Source of the DNA: Mucilaginibacter gossypii
GTDB lineage: Bacteria; Bacteroidota; Bacteroidia; Sphingobacteriales; Sphingobacteriaceae
Length of the DNA: 64,000 bases
Direction of reading: 5' to 3'
Assembly (NCBI RefSeq): GCF_900100945.1
Contig: NZ_FNCG01000009.1
Location: 124,001 to 188,000 of the forward strand
Position 1 is the first letter of the stretch. The number at the start of each line of letters is the position of its first letter. A program made the position numbers and the translations under genes. Shown here piece after piece: positions 26,962 through 36,054 of the stretch. The notes below the pieces were generated by a model that was not told the origin of the DNA, ran no database searches, and saw only the letters and a program-made list of their open reading frames with translations.

Positions 26962-27849
26962 ATGATTAAAAGGAATTTAAAGCATACTTTCTCGCTCCTT
27001 AACGTTGATTACGTAAGGTTAAACCCAAAATGGAATTACAGGAATGTGATCAGCCCTTACTATCGCATTTATTATATAGATGATGGAGAAGGTGAAATTT
27101 CAGATGCAGCCAGTTCGCTAAAACTTGAACCGGGTTATTTGTACATCGTTCCAAGCTTCACCCTATGTAATTTAAGTTGCAACGATTACCTGGGCCAGTA
27201 TTTTGTACAGTTTTTTGAAGATTCGATAGATGGAAGTTCGCTTTTTGCTAATCACAGGGTTGTATTGAAAACAATGGCCACCGAAATGGATATAAACCTT
27301 TTTAACAGACTGCTTGAAATTAACCCGGGGAGGGGAATTAACAGGTCAGATAATCCTAAGGTGTATGAAAAAGATATCTACTATAAGGAATATCAGGAAC
27401 TTAATAATCAACAAAACACTTCCGTGTACCTGGAAACCCAGGGTATCCTCCTGATGTTAACCGCAAAATTCCTTAACCCACAATTATTTAAACATCCGGA
27501 ACATAAATCTATACCCATTAAAATTGCGGAAACCTTAAATTATATCCTTGTTAATTTACATATGGATCTTTCCGTAAACCTGCTTGCATCCCGGGCAAAT
27601 CAAAATGTCGATTACTTTTCAAGGCAATTTAAGCAGCACACAGGAACCAGGCCATTAAATTATATAAATGAAAAACGAATTGAACGTGCACAATATCTGA
27701 TGGCAACAAGCAGAATGGCTTACTCAGAGATCTGCACGCAAACCGGGTTTGATAACCTTTCTTATTTTTCCAAAACATTCAAAAAGCTAACCGGTATGTC
27801 GCCCAGTGAATATAAAAAACAGATGTACCAGGTTGGCTTCAATCATTAG
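26962..27849 (+). CDS. AraC-family transcriptional regulator
   Basis: 295 residues. An N-terminal cupin-like effector domain (about 20-120, with PYYRIYYIDDGEGEI and LEPGYLYIVPSFTLCNL) and a C-terminal double helix-turn-helix (about 190-290, with VNLLASRANQNVDYFSRQFK and the second motif ICTQTGFDNLSYFSKTFKKLTGMSPSEYKKQ). It stands directly upstream of the fucose-related operon (483 bp) and is the best candidate for its regulator, probably responding to a free sugar such as fucose. Confidence 0.88.
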   Translation: MIKRNLKHTFSLLNVDYVRLNPKWNYRNVISPYYRIYYIDDGEGEISDAASSLKLEPGYLYIVPSFTLCNLSCNDYLGQYFVQFFEDSIDGSSLFANHRVVLKTMATEMDINLFNRLLEINPGRGINRSDNPKVYEKDIYYKEYQELNNQQNTSVYLETQGILLMLTAKFLNPQLFKHPEHKSIPIKIAETLNYILVNLHMDLSVNLLASRANQNVDYFSRQFKQHTGTRPLNYINEKRIERAQYLMATSRMAYSEICTQTGFDNLSYFSKTFKKLTGMSPSEYKKQMYQVGFNH

Positions 27850-28332
27850 TATTCATACCTACTTATCATTATCGCTTTTTTTCACCGATAATGCCACAAC
27901 CCGAGAACAGCATGGTCTGAAACAGCCAATGATTTCATTTTTACAATCCCGTTCCCAAACCTTCCTTCACTACGCATCCTGATATGGCGTAAACAAACGC
28001 TTAATTTCCATTATTAAGTAATTCTCAATAAATAAGCTATTTATAGGTAAACCTGAAAAATAATATGATTTAAGTAGTATCCGATCCTTTTATCAATCTC
28101 AACTTCAATCGTAATATCAAACACTCAAAAAGTCGGGTTTGTATAAAAAAAAGTCCCATTAGGTCAACTATTTGAATATTATTTCAAAGAAATTTGATTG
28201 ATGATCAATTTAACGTGAATAGCTCATCAACCAATTATAGATAATGACATATAGAAATTTACTTAAAGGCCTGGCTGCTCGTTTGCATAGCTGATCCAGA
28301 TAGGTACTTTTTCAAAACTTCCAAACTCAATT
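27850..28332. other. intergenic region upstream of the fucose operon
   Basis: 483 bp without an ORF. An 8-bp inverted repeat (CATTATCG at 27867-27874, CGATAATG at 27886-27893) lies just after the AraC stop and may mark its 3' end. The promoter of the GH29 operon must be here, but I could not place it with confidence. Confidence 0.3.
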
Positions 28333-29973
28333 ATGAAAAGAAGAACATTAATAAAAGGCATGGCCACGGGACTCTCATCTCTGTATCTGTCAAAGGTATT
28401 TGGTAGCAGTTTACTGCAAACAAACACTGAAACTATTTCTGGGCCGTTTAAACCAAATTGGGATTCATTGGCTCAGTACCAGGTGCCGGACTGGTTTCGC
28501 GATGCAAAGTTTGGGATGTGGGCGCATTGGGGCCCGCAATGCCAACCGGAACGTGGTGACTGGTATGCACGCGGCATGTACCAGGAAGGCAGCGATCAGT
28601 ATAAATATCACGTCCAAAAATATGGACATCCTTCCAAATTCGGTTTTAAAGACGTTATTAATGAATGGAAAGCCGAAAACTGGAACCCTGACGAGTTGGT
28701 TGGCCTATATAAAAAAGCCGGTGCCAAATATTTTATGGCACTGGCCAATCACCATGATAATTTTGACCTTTATGACAGCAAATACCAAAGCTGGAACTCC
28801 ACTAAACTTGGCCCCAAAAAAGACCTGATAGGCGGCTGGGCCAAAGCAGCTAAAGAGCATGGTTTGCCTTTTGGCGTAACCGTACACGCCTCCCACCCCT
28901 GGACCTGGTACGAGGTTGCCCAGCGCGCGGATAAAACCGGCCCGTTAGCAGGCGTACCTTATGATGGCAAGCTTACCAAAGCTGATGGTGCAGGTAAATG
29001 GTGGAACGGTTACGACCCACAGGAATTATATGCACAAAACCATCCGTTAAGTAAGGACAGCCTCGATAACAACAGTATGGGCAGCCATTGGGACTGGGGC
29101 AACGGCGCAAGCGTGCCCAGCAAGGCTTATTGCGATAAGTTTTTGAACCGAACCATTGAGCTGATAGATAAATACGGCCCAGAACTGATTTATTTTGATG
29201 ATACAGCCTTGCCCCTATGGCCGGTGAGCGACGCCGGTTTAAAAATAGCGGCGCATATGTACAATACCAGCATTAAAAAGCATGGAAAGTTGCAGGCCGC
29301 ACTGTTTGCTAAAGTATTGAATGAGCAGCAACGTAAATGCATGATATGGGATATAGAACGTGGCCAAAGTAACCAGATAGAACCTTTACCGTGGCAAACC
29401 GATACTTGTATTGGCGGCTGGCATTATGATCGGCGCATATTTGATAATAAAGGCTACAAAAGTGCCAAAACAGTGGTACATACCCTGGTTGATATTGTAA
29501 GTAAAAACGGTAACCTGCTTTTAAATGTCCCATTACGGGGAGACGGAAGTATCGACAGCGAAGAACGAACTGTTGTTGAGGGAATAGGAGCCTGGATGCA
29601 GGTTAACAGCGAGGCAATTTATGGCACCCGCCCCTGGAAAGTATTTGGAGAGGGGCCCGCAACAGATTCAGCGGCTCCAATTAGCGCGCAGGGCTTTAAT
29701 GAAGGCAAAGGCAAACCATTCGGAGCCGAAGATATCCGGTTTACCGTAAAAGGCAAAACCCTTTACGCCACCATGCTGGGTTGGCCAACCGGGAATGAAG
29801 CCGTTGTTAAAAAGTTAGCAAAAGGTAATGAAGCAGGCAATGTAAGCAGTGTAAGCTTGCTTGGAAACGGCAATTTGAGTTTTGAGCAGACTGAGGCCGG
29901 TCTTAAAGTAAAATTACCTGAGCAGGCACCCGGTAAAGATGCGTTTGTTTTAAAAATAGAAGGAGCTGTTTAA
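28333..29973 (+). CDS. GH29 alpha-L-fucosidase with Tat-like signal
   Basis: 546 residues. The N-terminus MKRRTLIKGMATGLSSLYL has a twin-arginine-like signal. The GH29 barrel shows WFRDAKFGMWAHWGPQ, YHVQKYGHPSKFGFKD, ALANHHDNFDLYDS and ELIYFDDTALP (candidate nucleophile Asp, about residue 289), then VDIVSKNGNLLLNVPLRGDG. The C-terminal part is a beta-sandwich. It removes alpha-L-fucose from glycans. It is the intact paralog of the frameshifted GH29 at 15059-16571. It heads an operon with GH97, FucP, aldo/keto reductase and mutarotase genes, so released fucose would be imported and used. Confidence 0.92.
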   Translation: MKRRTLIKGMATGLSSLYLSKVFGSSLLQTNTETISGPFKPNWDSLAQYQVPDWFRDAKFGMWAHWGPQCQPERGDWYARGMYQEGSDQYKYHVQKYGHPSKFGFKDVINEWKAENWNPDELVGLYKKAGAKYFMALANHHDNFDLYDSKYQSWNSTKLGPKKDLIGGWAKAAKEHGLPFGVTVHASHPWTWYEVAQRADKTGPLAGVPYDGKLTKADGAGKWWNGYDPQELYAQNHPLSKDSLDNNSMGSHWDWGNGASVPSKAYCDKFLNRTIELIDKYGPELIYFDDTALPLWPVSDAGLKIAAHMYNTSIKKHGKLQAALFAKVLNEQQRKCMIWDIERGQSNQIEPLPWQTDTCIGGWHYDRRIFDNKGYKSAKTVVHTLVDIVSKNGNLLLNVPLRGDGSIDSEERTVVEGIGAWMQVNSEAIYGTRPWKVFGEGPATDSAAPISAQGFNEGKGKPFGAEDIRFTVKGKTLYATMLGWPTGNEAVVKKLAKGNEAGNVSSVSLLGNGNLSFEQTEAGLKVKLPEQAPGKDAFVLKIEGAV

Positions 29974-29978
29974 TTTAT

Positions 29979-31931
29979 ATGATGAACCTGAAAACTTGTT
30001 ACGCCCTGATCACTGCCGTTTCACTGGCAGTTCCTTCTTTGGCGCAAACGTTTAAGCTGGTTTCGCCGGATAAAAAAACCGTTGTGGAAATAAACAACAC
30101 CAGCAGCCTGAGATATACAGTTTCCAGCAATGGTTTAACAATCGTCCATCCTTCATCACTCGGTTTCGAGTTTAAAGATGAACCGGCTCTTGGCAACGGT
30201 ATGGCCGTAACCGGTCATGTGGAGCATTCTGTTAACCAAACGTGGGCGCCGATAGTAAAAGCGAAGCACAGTATCGTAACCGATCATTACAATGAACTGG
30301 AATTATCACTGGTTGAAAAATCAGCGCCAATGCGCCGCATGAACATATTGTTCAGAGCTTATAACGATGGTGTTGCTTTTCGCTACCAGTTGTTCGGGGC
30401 TGATAAAATCGGCGACCGGCAGATAGTAAAGGAGCTCACCGCTTTTAACTTAACAGCAAAAGCAAAAACCTGGGTGGCAGACTATGGTAGTTATACCTCA
30501 TCCCAGGAAACCGAATTTCAACCGAAAAACCTAAACCATATTACTGATAAAACAATTGCAGGCTTACCCCTGCTGGTAGAATTAGATGAGCATCATTATG
30601 CGGCTTTTACTGAAGCCAATATTGATAACTATCCGGGGTTTTATATAGGATCCTCAAAAACTGACACTGGTACTACCGACAAAATTAGCCTGATCACCAA
30701 ACTATCGCCCCTACCCGGTGAAGGTGAAAATGGTGTTAAAGCACGCTTCACTAATAATTTGTTTACACCCTGGCGCGTAGTGATGCTGGCTGCTTCGCCA
30801 GGTAAATTAATTGAATCGGAACTGATACAGAACCTGAACCCACCTAACGTATTGAAAGATCCCAGCTGGATCAAACCAGGCATGAGCGCCTGGGATAACT
30901 GGTGGAGCGGAGACGTAAAGGTTGACATGCCAACGATCAAAAAGTATATAGACCTGGCATCGGCACAACATTGGCCTTACATGCTTATTGACTGGCAATG
31001 GTATGGGCCATTTAACAAGCCTGAAGCAGATATTACCAAAGTGGCTCCGCAATTAAATATGCCCGAGATTTTAGCCTATGCTAAAGCCAAAAAGGTTAAA
31101 TGCTGGCTTTGGTTATATAGCTCGGATGTTAACCGGAATGACAATTTTGAAAAAGCATTTCCGATTTACGAAAACTGGGGTATTGCAGGAATAAAAATTG
31201 ATTTCATGGACCGCGATGATCAGCAAATGGTGAACTGGTACCGTCGTATCATCCAAACGGCTGCAAAGTATCATTTGATGGTTGATTTTCATGGCGCTTT
31301 TAAACCCGACGGCATTGAGCGGACCTATCCCAACATGGTAACCCGCGAAGGAGTTTTAGGAGAAGAATATTCCAAATTTTCGACCAGGATAACAGCCGGG
31401 CATAATACCACATTGCCATTCACCCGTATGTTGGCCGGGCCAATGGATTATACTCCCGGCGGATTCCTGAATGTAAAGAAAAGCGATTTCAGAAAGGGAA
31501 GCCCTACCCAGGTAATGAACAGCCGATGTGCCGAGCTGGCAAAATTCGTGATCTACGAAAGTCCGTTTATGGTTTATTGCGATGCGCCTGAAAACATTTT
31601 AGGCAAGCCCGGAGCCGATTTTTTAAACAATATACCAACTGTTTGGGATGACATGAAGGTACTCGGCGGTTACCCGGGCCAATATGTCATTATTGCTAAA
31701 AGAAACGGGAAAGACTGGTATATCGGCGCGATGACAAACGATTCTGAAAGGACTGTACAATTGAAAATGGATTTTTTACCGGCGGGCAACTACACGTTAT
31801 CATCATGGGGCGATGTGTTGTCATCTCCTCAAGGCCTAACCCGGGCTGAAAAAAAGTTATCGGCTAATTCCGTGATCAACATCCATATGGATACAGCAGG
31901 CGGATGGGCAGCTAAAATAACTGCCCAGTAA
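29979..31931 (+). CDS. GH97 alpha-glycosidase, secreted
   Basis: 650 residues. Signal peptide (about 1-22, ending SLAQ), N-terminal beta-super-sandwich (25-280), barrel with SAWDNWWSGDV, YMLIDWQWYG, GIAGIKIDFMDRDDQQMV, MVDFHGAFKPDGIERTYPN and EGVLGEEYSK, then a C-terminal beta-sheet domain. GH97 has inverting alpha-glucosidases (SusB type) and retaining alpha-galactosidases. The Asp in KIDFMD hints at the retaining type, which I cannot settle by eye. It lies 5 bp after GH29, so the two are translationally close and may act on the same fucosylated, galactosylated glycan. Confidence 0.9.
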   Translation: MMNLKTCYALITAVSLAVPSLAQTFKLVSPDKKTVVEINNTSSLRYTVSSNGLTIVHPSSLGFEFKDEPALGNGMAVTGHVEHSVNQTWAPIVKAKHSIVTDHYNELELSLVEKSAPMRRMNILFRAYNDGVAFRYQLFGADKIGDRQIVKELTAFNLTAKAKTWVADYGSYTSSQETEFQPKNLNHITDKTIAGLPLLVELDEHHYAAFTEANIDNYPGFYIGSSKTDTGTTDKISLITKLSPLPGEGENGVKARFTNNLFTPWRVVMLAASPGKLIESELIQNLNPPNVLKDPSWIKPGMSAWDNWWSGDVKVDMPTIKKYIDLASAQHWPYMLIDWQWYGPFNKPEADITKVAPQLNMPEILAYAKAKKVKCWLWLYSSDVNRNDNFEKAFPIYENWGIAGIKIDFMDRDDQQMVNWYRRIIQTAAKYHLMVDFHGAFKPDGIERTYPNMVTREGVLGEEYSKFSTRITAGHNTTLPFTRMLAGPMDYTPGGFLNVKKSDFRKGSPTQVMNSRCAELAKFVIYESPFMVYCDAPENILGKPGADFLNNIPTVWDDMKVLGGYPGQYVIIAKRNGKDWYIGAMTNDSERTVQLKMDFLPAGNYTLSSWGDVLSSPQGLTRAEKKLSANSVINIHMDTAGGWAAKITAQ

Positions 31932-31984
31932 TTAATTGAGAACCTTTAACCCGGCATACAAAAGTTTAATACAATGATCAGATC

Positions 31985-33253
31985 ATGACAAAGAATAAAA
32001 CTCTTTTTCCATTTATATTAATAACCAGCTTATTCTTTCTGTGGGGGTTTGCACATAACCTCGACCCGATATTGATACCGCACTTAAAGAAGTCGTTTAC
32101 GCTTACCACAGTGCAGGCTACGCTTGTAGATTCTGCGGTGTTTATAGCCTATTTCGTGATGGCTTTACCTGCGGGGTTCATTATGAAAAAATATGGTTAT
32201 AAAACAGGTATTATCACAGGGCTGCTAATTTTCGCGTTTGGTTCCTATTTATTTATACCTGCAGCCAATACGCAGCAGTACACATTTTTCCTTGTAGCTT
32301 TGTTTATCATTGCCTGCGGGTTAACCATCTTAGAAACTGCCGCCAATCCTTATGCTTCTTCATTAGGAGATCCCGCAACTTCTACACAAAGGCTTAACTT
32401 TGCGCAATCATTTAACGGGCTTGCTGCCACCCTCGCGCCTATAATTGGCGGGCGTATTATACTGACAAAAGGTTATACTCCGGCACAATTAAGCGCAATG
32501 ACAGAAGAGGGCCGTAAACTGGCGCTGGCCGCCGAAGCTTCATCAGTAAAAACACCCTATTTTATATTAGGCAGCGTGTTGGTGTTTATTGCCATACTTT
32601 TCGCGTTTACACGGCTGCCAAGGATCCAGCAGCATGAAGGACACGCAGCCAGTAAAAACATTTTCCATGCCCTGAAGCATCGTCATTTAGCATGGGGTGT
32701 GGCTGCCCAGTTCTTCTATGTTGGCGCGCAAGTTTGTGTATTTAGTTTGTTTATTCTTTATGCCACGAAATCTGCCAGACTTACGGAGGTGCAAACGACC
32801 TACTATCTCAGTTTGTGCGGCGCTGCATTTCTAATAGGCAGGTTTATTGGTACTTTCCTGATGAGGTATTATAGCTCGGCTGTTTTACTTGCAGTTTATG
32901 CGGGTATCAATATCTTGCTATCCGCAATCGCCATTTTTGGTCACGGCATGATCACGGTTTACACAGTAATTGGGATCTGTTTCTTCATGTCCATTATGTT
33001 TCCAACCATTTTCGCGCTGGGTATAAAAGATCTGAAGGCAGATACGGAATTTGGCAGCAGCCTGATCATTATGTCTATCGTTGGTGGTGCTGTGTTGCCA
33101 AGGGCATTCGGTTATATCAGCGATGTAACTGGCAATATTCAAAATGGTTATGTGGTACCGTTGGTATGCTTTGCGGTAGTGGCCCTTTTTGGATTGAAAG
33201 GACATCGTGTAAAAGTGGGGCCGGAAAATGTACCGGTTTCAACTATCCTTTAA
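31985..33253 (+). CDS. fucP: L-fucose:H+ symporter family MFS transporter
   Basis: 422 residues with 12 predicted membrane spans. It shows FucP-family signatures: LFFLWGFAHNLDPILIPHLKK near the N-terminus (WGFAHNLDPILIPHLK), VDSAVFIAYFVMALPAGFIMKKYGYK, and ILETAANPYASSLG followed by RLNFAQSFNGLA. It would bring L-fucose (or a related 6-deoxyhexose/galactose) across the inner membrane. Its place after two exo-glycosidases and before sugar-converting genes supports fucose. Confidence 0.88.
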   Translation: MTKNKTLFPFILITSLFFLWGFAHNLDPILIPHLKKSFTLTTVQATLVDSAVFIAYFVMALPAGFIMKKYGYKTGIITGLLIFAFGSYLFIPAANTQQYTFFLVALFIIACGLTILETAANPYASSLGDPATSTQRLNFAQSFNGLAATLAPIIGGRIILTKGYTPAQLSAMTEEGRKLALAAEASSVKTPYFILGSVLVFIAILFAFTRLPRIQQHEGHAASKNIFHALKHRHLAWGVAAQFFYVGAQVCVFSLFILYATKSARLTEVQTTYYLSLCGAAFLIGRFIGTFLMRYYSSAVLLAVYAGINILLSAIAIFGHGMITVYTVIGICFFMSIMFPTIFALGIKDLKADTEFGSSLIIMSIVGGAVLPRAFGYISDVTGNIQNGYVVPLVCFAVVALFGLKGHRVKVGPENVPVSTIL

Positions 33254-33271
33254 CAATTTTCCATTTTCAAT

Positions 33272-34288
33272 ATGCAGGAAATTAATTTACCTAAAGTAAT
33301 TTTTGGAACCAGCGGATTAGGAAATTTATATGTAGCACTTCCAGACGATGTTAAATGTGCTATTGTTGCCGAAAGTATCAGGCATTCTCCTAAACCGGCT
33401 GTATTTGACTCAGCAGGGAAATACGGCGCGGGGCTCGCGCTCGAATCATTGGGAAAGGCTTTGGCAATACTAAATGTCTCCCCCTCGGAGGTACTGATCA
33501 GTAATAAATTGGGCTGGCTGCGTACGGCGTTAAAAAGTCCCGAACCTACTTTTGAACCGGGTGTTTGGCGCGACCTGAAATATGACGCCGTTCAGCGAAT
33601 AAGTTATGAAGGCATCCTGGAATGTTATGAACAGGGAAATGAGTTGCTGGGGAATTATCGTGCACAACTGGTATCTGTACATGACCCCGATGAATACCTT
33701 AATGCAGCAAAAGATAAACAGGAACAAGCACAACGCTACCGGGACATATTGGACGCTTACCGGGCATTGATTGAATTAAAACGCAATGGCAAAGTAAAAG
33801 GTATTGGTGTAGGTTCGAAAGACTGGCGGATCATCAAAATGATAACGCAGGATGTAAAATTGGATTGGGTAATGATCGCCAATAGCATGACAATTCATAG
33901 CCATCCGCCAGAATTAATTGAATTTATGCAGGAACTTGAAAAGCAAGGAACTTTGATCATTAATTCCGCCGTTTTTAACGGCGGCTTTTTAACCGGATCT
34001 GATTATTATAACTATCGGTTAACTGATCCGGTAAAAGACAAACATTTACATCGTTGGCGAGAGTTGTTTTATCGCTTATGTGCAAATTATAAAATAAAAC
34101 CGGCGGATGCCTGCGTGGCTTTTGGGTTAAATGGTCCAGGCGTTAAAAGCATCGCCCTGAATACCACAAATCCCAATAGGGTTGCACAAAATATTTCGCT
34201 GGCTTCATTAAAGATCCCACCACAATTTTGGAAAGAAATGAAAGAATATGGCTTAGTTGACGAATCATACGCTTCCGCCTATCTGTAA
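33272..34288 (+). CDS. aldo/keto reductase, probable L-fucose (D-threo-aldose) 1-dehydrogenase
   Basis: 338 residues, AKR (beta/alpha)8 barrel. The catalytic tetrad can be read as Asp46, Tyr51 (FDSAGKYGAG), Lys79 (ISNKLG) and His137 (VSVHDPD). Late segments GSKDWRIIK and FNGGFLTG fit the sugar-1-dehydrogenase branch. It would oxidise L-fucose to the lactone with NAD(P). It is flanked by FucP and a mutarotase gene (15 bp downstream), which supports the oxidative, non-phosphorylating route, but no lactonase, dehydratase or aldolase is in the window. Confidence 0.8.
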   Translation: MQEINLPKVIFGTSGLGNLYVALPDDVKCAIVAESIRHSPKPAVFDSAGKYGAGLALESLGKALAILNVSPSEVLISNKLGWLRTALKSPEPTFEPGVWRDLKYDAVQRISYEGILECYEQGNELLGNYRAQLVSVHDPDEYLNAAKDKQEQAQRYRDILDAYRALIELKRNGKVKGIGVGSKDWRIIKMITQDVKLDWVMIANSMTIHSHPPELIEFMQELEKQGTLIINSAVFNGGFLTGSDYYNYRLTDPVKDKHLHRWRELFYRLCANYKIKPADACVAFGLNGPGVKSIALNTTNPNRVAQNISLASLKIPPQFWKEMKEYGLVDESYASAYL

Positions 34289-34303
34289 AAATTTAATCTC
34301 ACT

Positions 34304-34639
34304 ATGAAAAGATACTGTTTGGCCCTCGATTTAAAGGATGATTCGCAATTGATAGCGGAATATGAACATTGGCATAAGGCTGAAAATAGCTGGCCAGAAG
34401 TACGCAAAAGCATACTGGACGCGGACATTCTTGATATGCAGATCTATCGCACGGGAAACCGGTTGTTTATGATCATGGAAACGAGCGACAATTTTGAGTC
34501 AAAGAAAAAAGAAGAAATGGATGCGCTAAATCCTAAAGTACAGGAATGGGAGCAACTTATGTGGCTATTTCAACAGCCCCTCCCCTGGGCAAAAGAAGGA
34601 GAAAAATGGGTGATCATGAAACAGATTTTTAAACTTTAA
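34304..34639 (+). CDS. L-rhamnose/L-fucose mutarotase (RhaM-like, DUF718)
   Basis: 111 residues, the full length of the family. Dimeric alpha/beta-barrel pattern with the catalytic-type motif EYEHWHKAE (Tyr20, His24), DMQIYRTGNRLFMIMET, and a C-terminal MWLFQQPLPWAKEGEKW. It interconverts the anomers of the deoxysugar, giving the beta or alpha form to the dehydrogenase. It is the last gene of the fucose operon, followed by a terminator. Confidence 0.85.
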   Translation: MKRYCLALDLKDDSQLIAEYEHWHKAENSWPEVRKSILDADILDMQIYRTGNRLFMIMETSDNFESKKKEEMDALNPKVQEWEQLMWLFQQPLPWAKEGEKWVIMKQIFKL

Positions 34640-34771
34640 GCACGGGTGATATACAGATAATATTGCAAAAAACAGGGATAAACGATTAATTGCGCAACGT
34701 TCAATCACCAACATAAGATACGGACTTAAAATAAATTAAAACCATAACGCAACTCCCGATTCCGGGCATAC

Positions 34772-34810
34772 AACGGGAAAGACGCAAATCATGGCGGTCT
34801 TTCCCGTTTT
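34772..34810 (+). terminator. terminator of the fucose operon
   Basis: Perfect 12-bp stem (34772-34783 with 34797-34808), 13-nt loop, T-rich end. It lies between the mutarotase gene and the convergent GH43. Confidence 0.8.
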
Positions 34811-34881
34811 CTGCTTTTGGGTTACTTAGTGTTTATGACTTTTGGCTAAGGACTAAACACCAATTTATCGTTAGCACCACA

Positions 34882-35859
34882 TCAGTTATTTATTTTCACT
34901 TCGCCGTCTATTACCTCAAAAGGAATCCACAGATAACCGGATTTCTCCAGGTCAAGTTTGTTCCACAGATCTCCCATGAAGATAAAATTTGAAGGTTTTC
35001 CGTTTATCGGCAAAACATAATTTCCCTGTGCAAAGAACGTTTGTTCTGCATTGGTACCGCTGCAGGGGTTGCCTATCTCAGTCCACGCCCCCATGATACT
35101 ATTGGCAGTTGCGTAAGATGCCGCATTGGGGCTCCAACCTGAGCATCCCGAAGTGATCAGGAAATATTTGCCGTTATTTTTGAAAAGTGCCGGGCTTTCG
35201 CGGTTTCTGTCGATCAGAATCCTGGTATAATGTTCCGTTGGCTTCAAATAATCATCTGTCAGCAGGCAAACATGCATAGTGTTGTTATCTTCGGATGAAT
35301 AAACAACGTAGGCTTTGCCATCGGTATCCTTAAAAAGTGTCATGTCCCTAAGCATTTGATTGTTTGGTTTGATACTGCCCAGGTACGTATATGGCCCCTC
35401 GGGCGAATCGCTTATGGCAATACCGGCCTTTGAATCCTGATAATCATTTCTGTCATTATGGAACCACATCACAAATTTTTTGGTTTTCTCATTGTAAAGC
35501 ACCTTGGGCCGTTCAATTACCCTACCGGTATCCAGATCATTTGACGGGTCACCTGTGACAGATCTTAATGCAGTTCCGAGATTTTTCCAATGTTTCAGAT
35601 CTGTCGACGAATAACACGATACCCCGCCTGCAGGGACCCGGTAATCTTCCCAGCTTTGCCCGGGAACCAACCAGGTTTTGCCTTTTTTAATTTCGCCAAA
35701 CAGGTAATATACCTCATTATAATAAAGTACCCCTGCCCCATGAGCATTAATCTGATTTCCGTCAGTGTCCTTAAAGTCTCCGCCCGAAATCATGTTTTGC
35801 GACCGTGCCTGGTTATTGAAAAATATGGATAAGATCAGGATCAGTACCGTATACTTCAT
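34882..35859 (-). CDS. GH43-like beta-propeller glycosidase, secreted
   Basis: 325 residues. Signal peptide (ending ARSQ), then a five-bladed propeller: NAHGAGVLYYNEVYYLFGE (blade 1), TGRVIERPKVLYNEKTKKFVMWFH, DMTLFKDTDGKAYVVYSS and NRESPALFKNNGKYFLITSG. The blade-1 motif AHGAG replaces the HDP-type motif carrying the general base in classic GH43, as in exo-beta-1,3-galactanase-like GH43 members. Those family features suggest a galactanase-type enzyme for arabinogalactan side chains. It stands alone, convergent to the fucose operon, and diverges from the FixL-like kinase gene. Confidence 0.8.
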   Translation of the reverse strand: MKYTVLILILSIFFNNQARSQNMISGGDFKDTDGNQINAHGAGVLYYNEVYYLFGEIKKGKTWLVPGQSWEDYRVPAGGVSCYSSTDLKHWKNLGTALRSVTGDPSNDLDTGRVIERPKVLYNEKTKKFVMWFHNDRNDYQDSKAGIAISDSPEGPYTYLGSIKPNNQMLRDMTLFKDTDGKAYVVYSSEDNNTMHVCLLTDDYLKPTEHYTRILIDRNRESPALFKNNGKYFLITSGCSGWSPNAASYATANSIMGAWTEIGNPCSGTNAEQTFFAQGNYVLPINGKPSNFIFMGDLWNKLDLEKSGYLWIPFEVIDGEVKINN

Positions 35860-35910
35860 ATATTTTGTTTTCTATTTTAACAGATCGGATAGAGTTTAAA
35901 AATAGGTAAA

Positions 35911-35945
35911 AAAAGGATGGTTGCTCTACACTCAACCATCCTTTT
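35911..35945. repeat. 13-bp inverted repeat hairpin between divergent genes
   Basis: Arms 35911-35923 and 35933-35945 pair perfectly around a 9-nt loop, with AAAA/TTTT at the ends. It looks like an intrinsic terminator but lies between two divergent genes, so it would end an antisense or small RNA, or attenuate the GH43 leader. Confidence 0.7.
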
Positions 35946-35949
35946 ACTT

Positions 35950-35999
35950 TGTGCCTCACCATAAAAAGTGATTGTGATCACTTTTTATGGTGAGGCACA
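35950..35999. repeat. 23-bp perfect palindrome centred on an FNR-type box
   Basis: Arms 35950-35972 and 35977-35999 are perfectly complementary around a TGTG loop. The central 12 bp form TGATTGTGATCA (35969-35980). Confidence 0.85.
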
Positions 36000-36033
36000 T
36001 CATATTGAAGACTAAATCCATTCGTGATCTTTG
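35969..36033 (+). promoter_or_regulatory. FNR/FixK-type box and -7 element for the FixL-like kinase gene
   Basis: Box TGATTGTGATCA (35969-35980) with its centre 55 bp from the centre of GATCTTTG (36026-36033, one mismatch to TAnnTTTG). The ATG at 36055 is 80 bp from the box centre. The box suggests autoregulation of the sensor-regulator pair. Confidence 0.65.
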
Positions 36034-36054
36034 GCATTAAACAAGGAAACGCTG

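Noticed and set aside
36031..36054. TTG start extending the FixL-like kinase by eight residues
   Set aside because: It lies inside the predicted -7 element, and ATG 36055 has an AAGGAA ribosome-site-like sequence and puts the box at the common distance.
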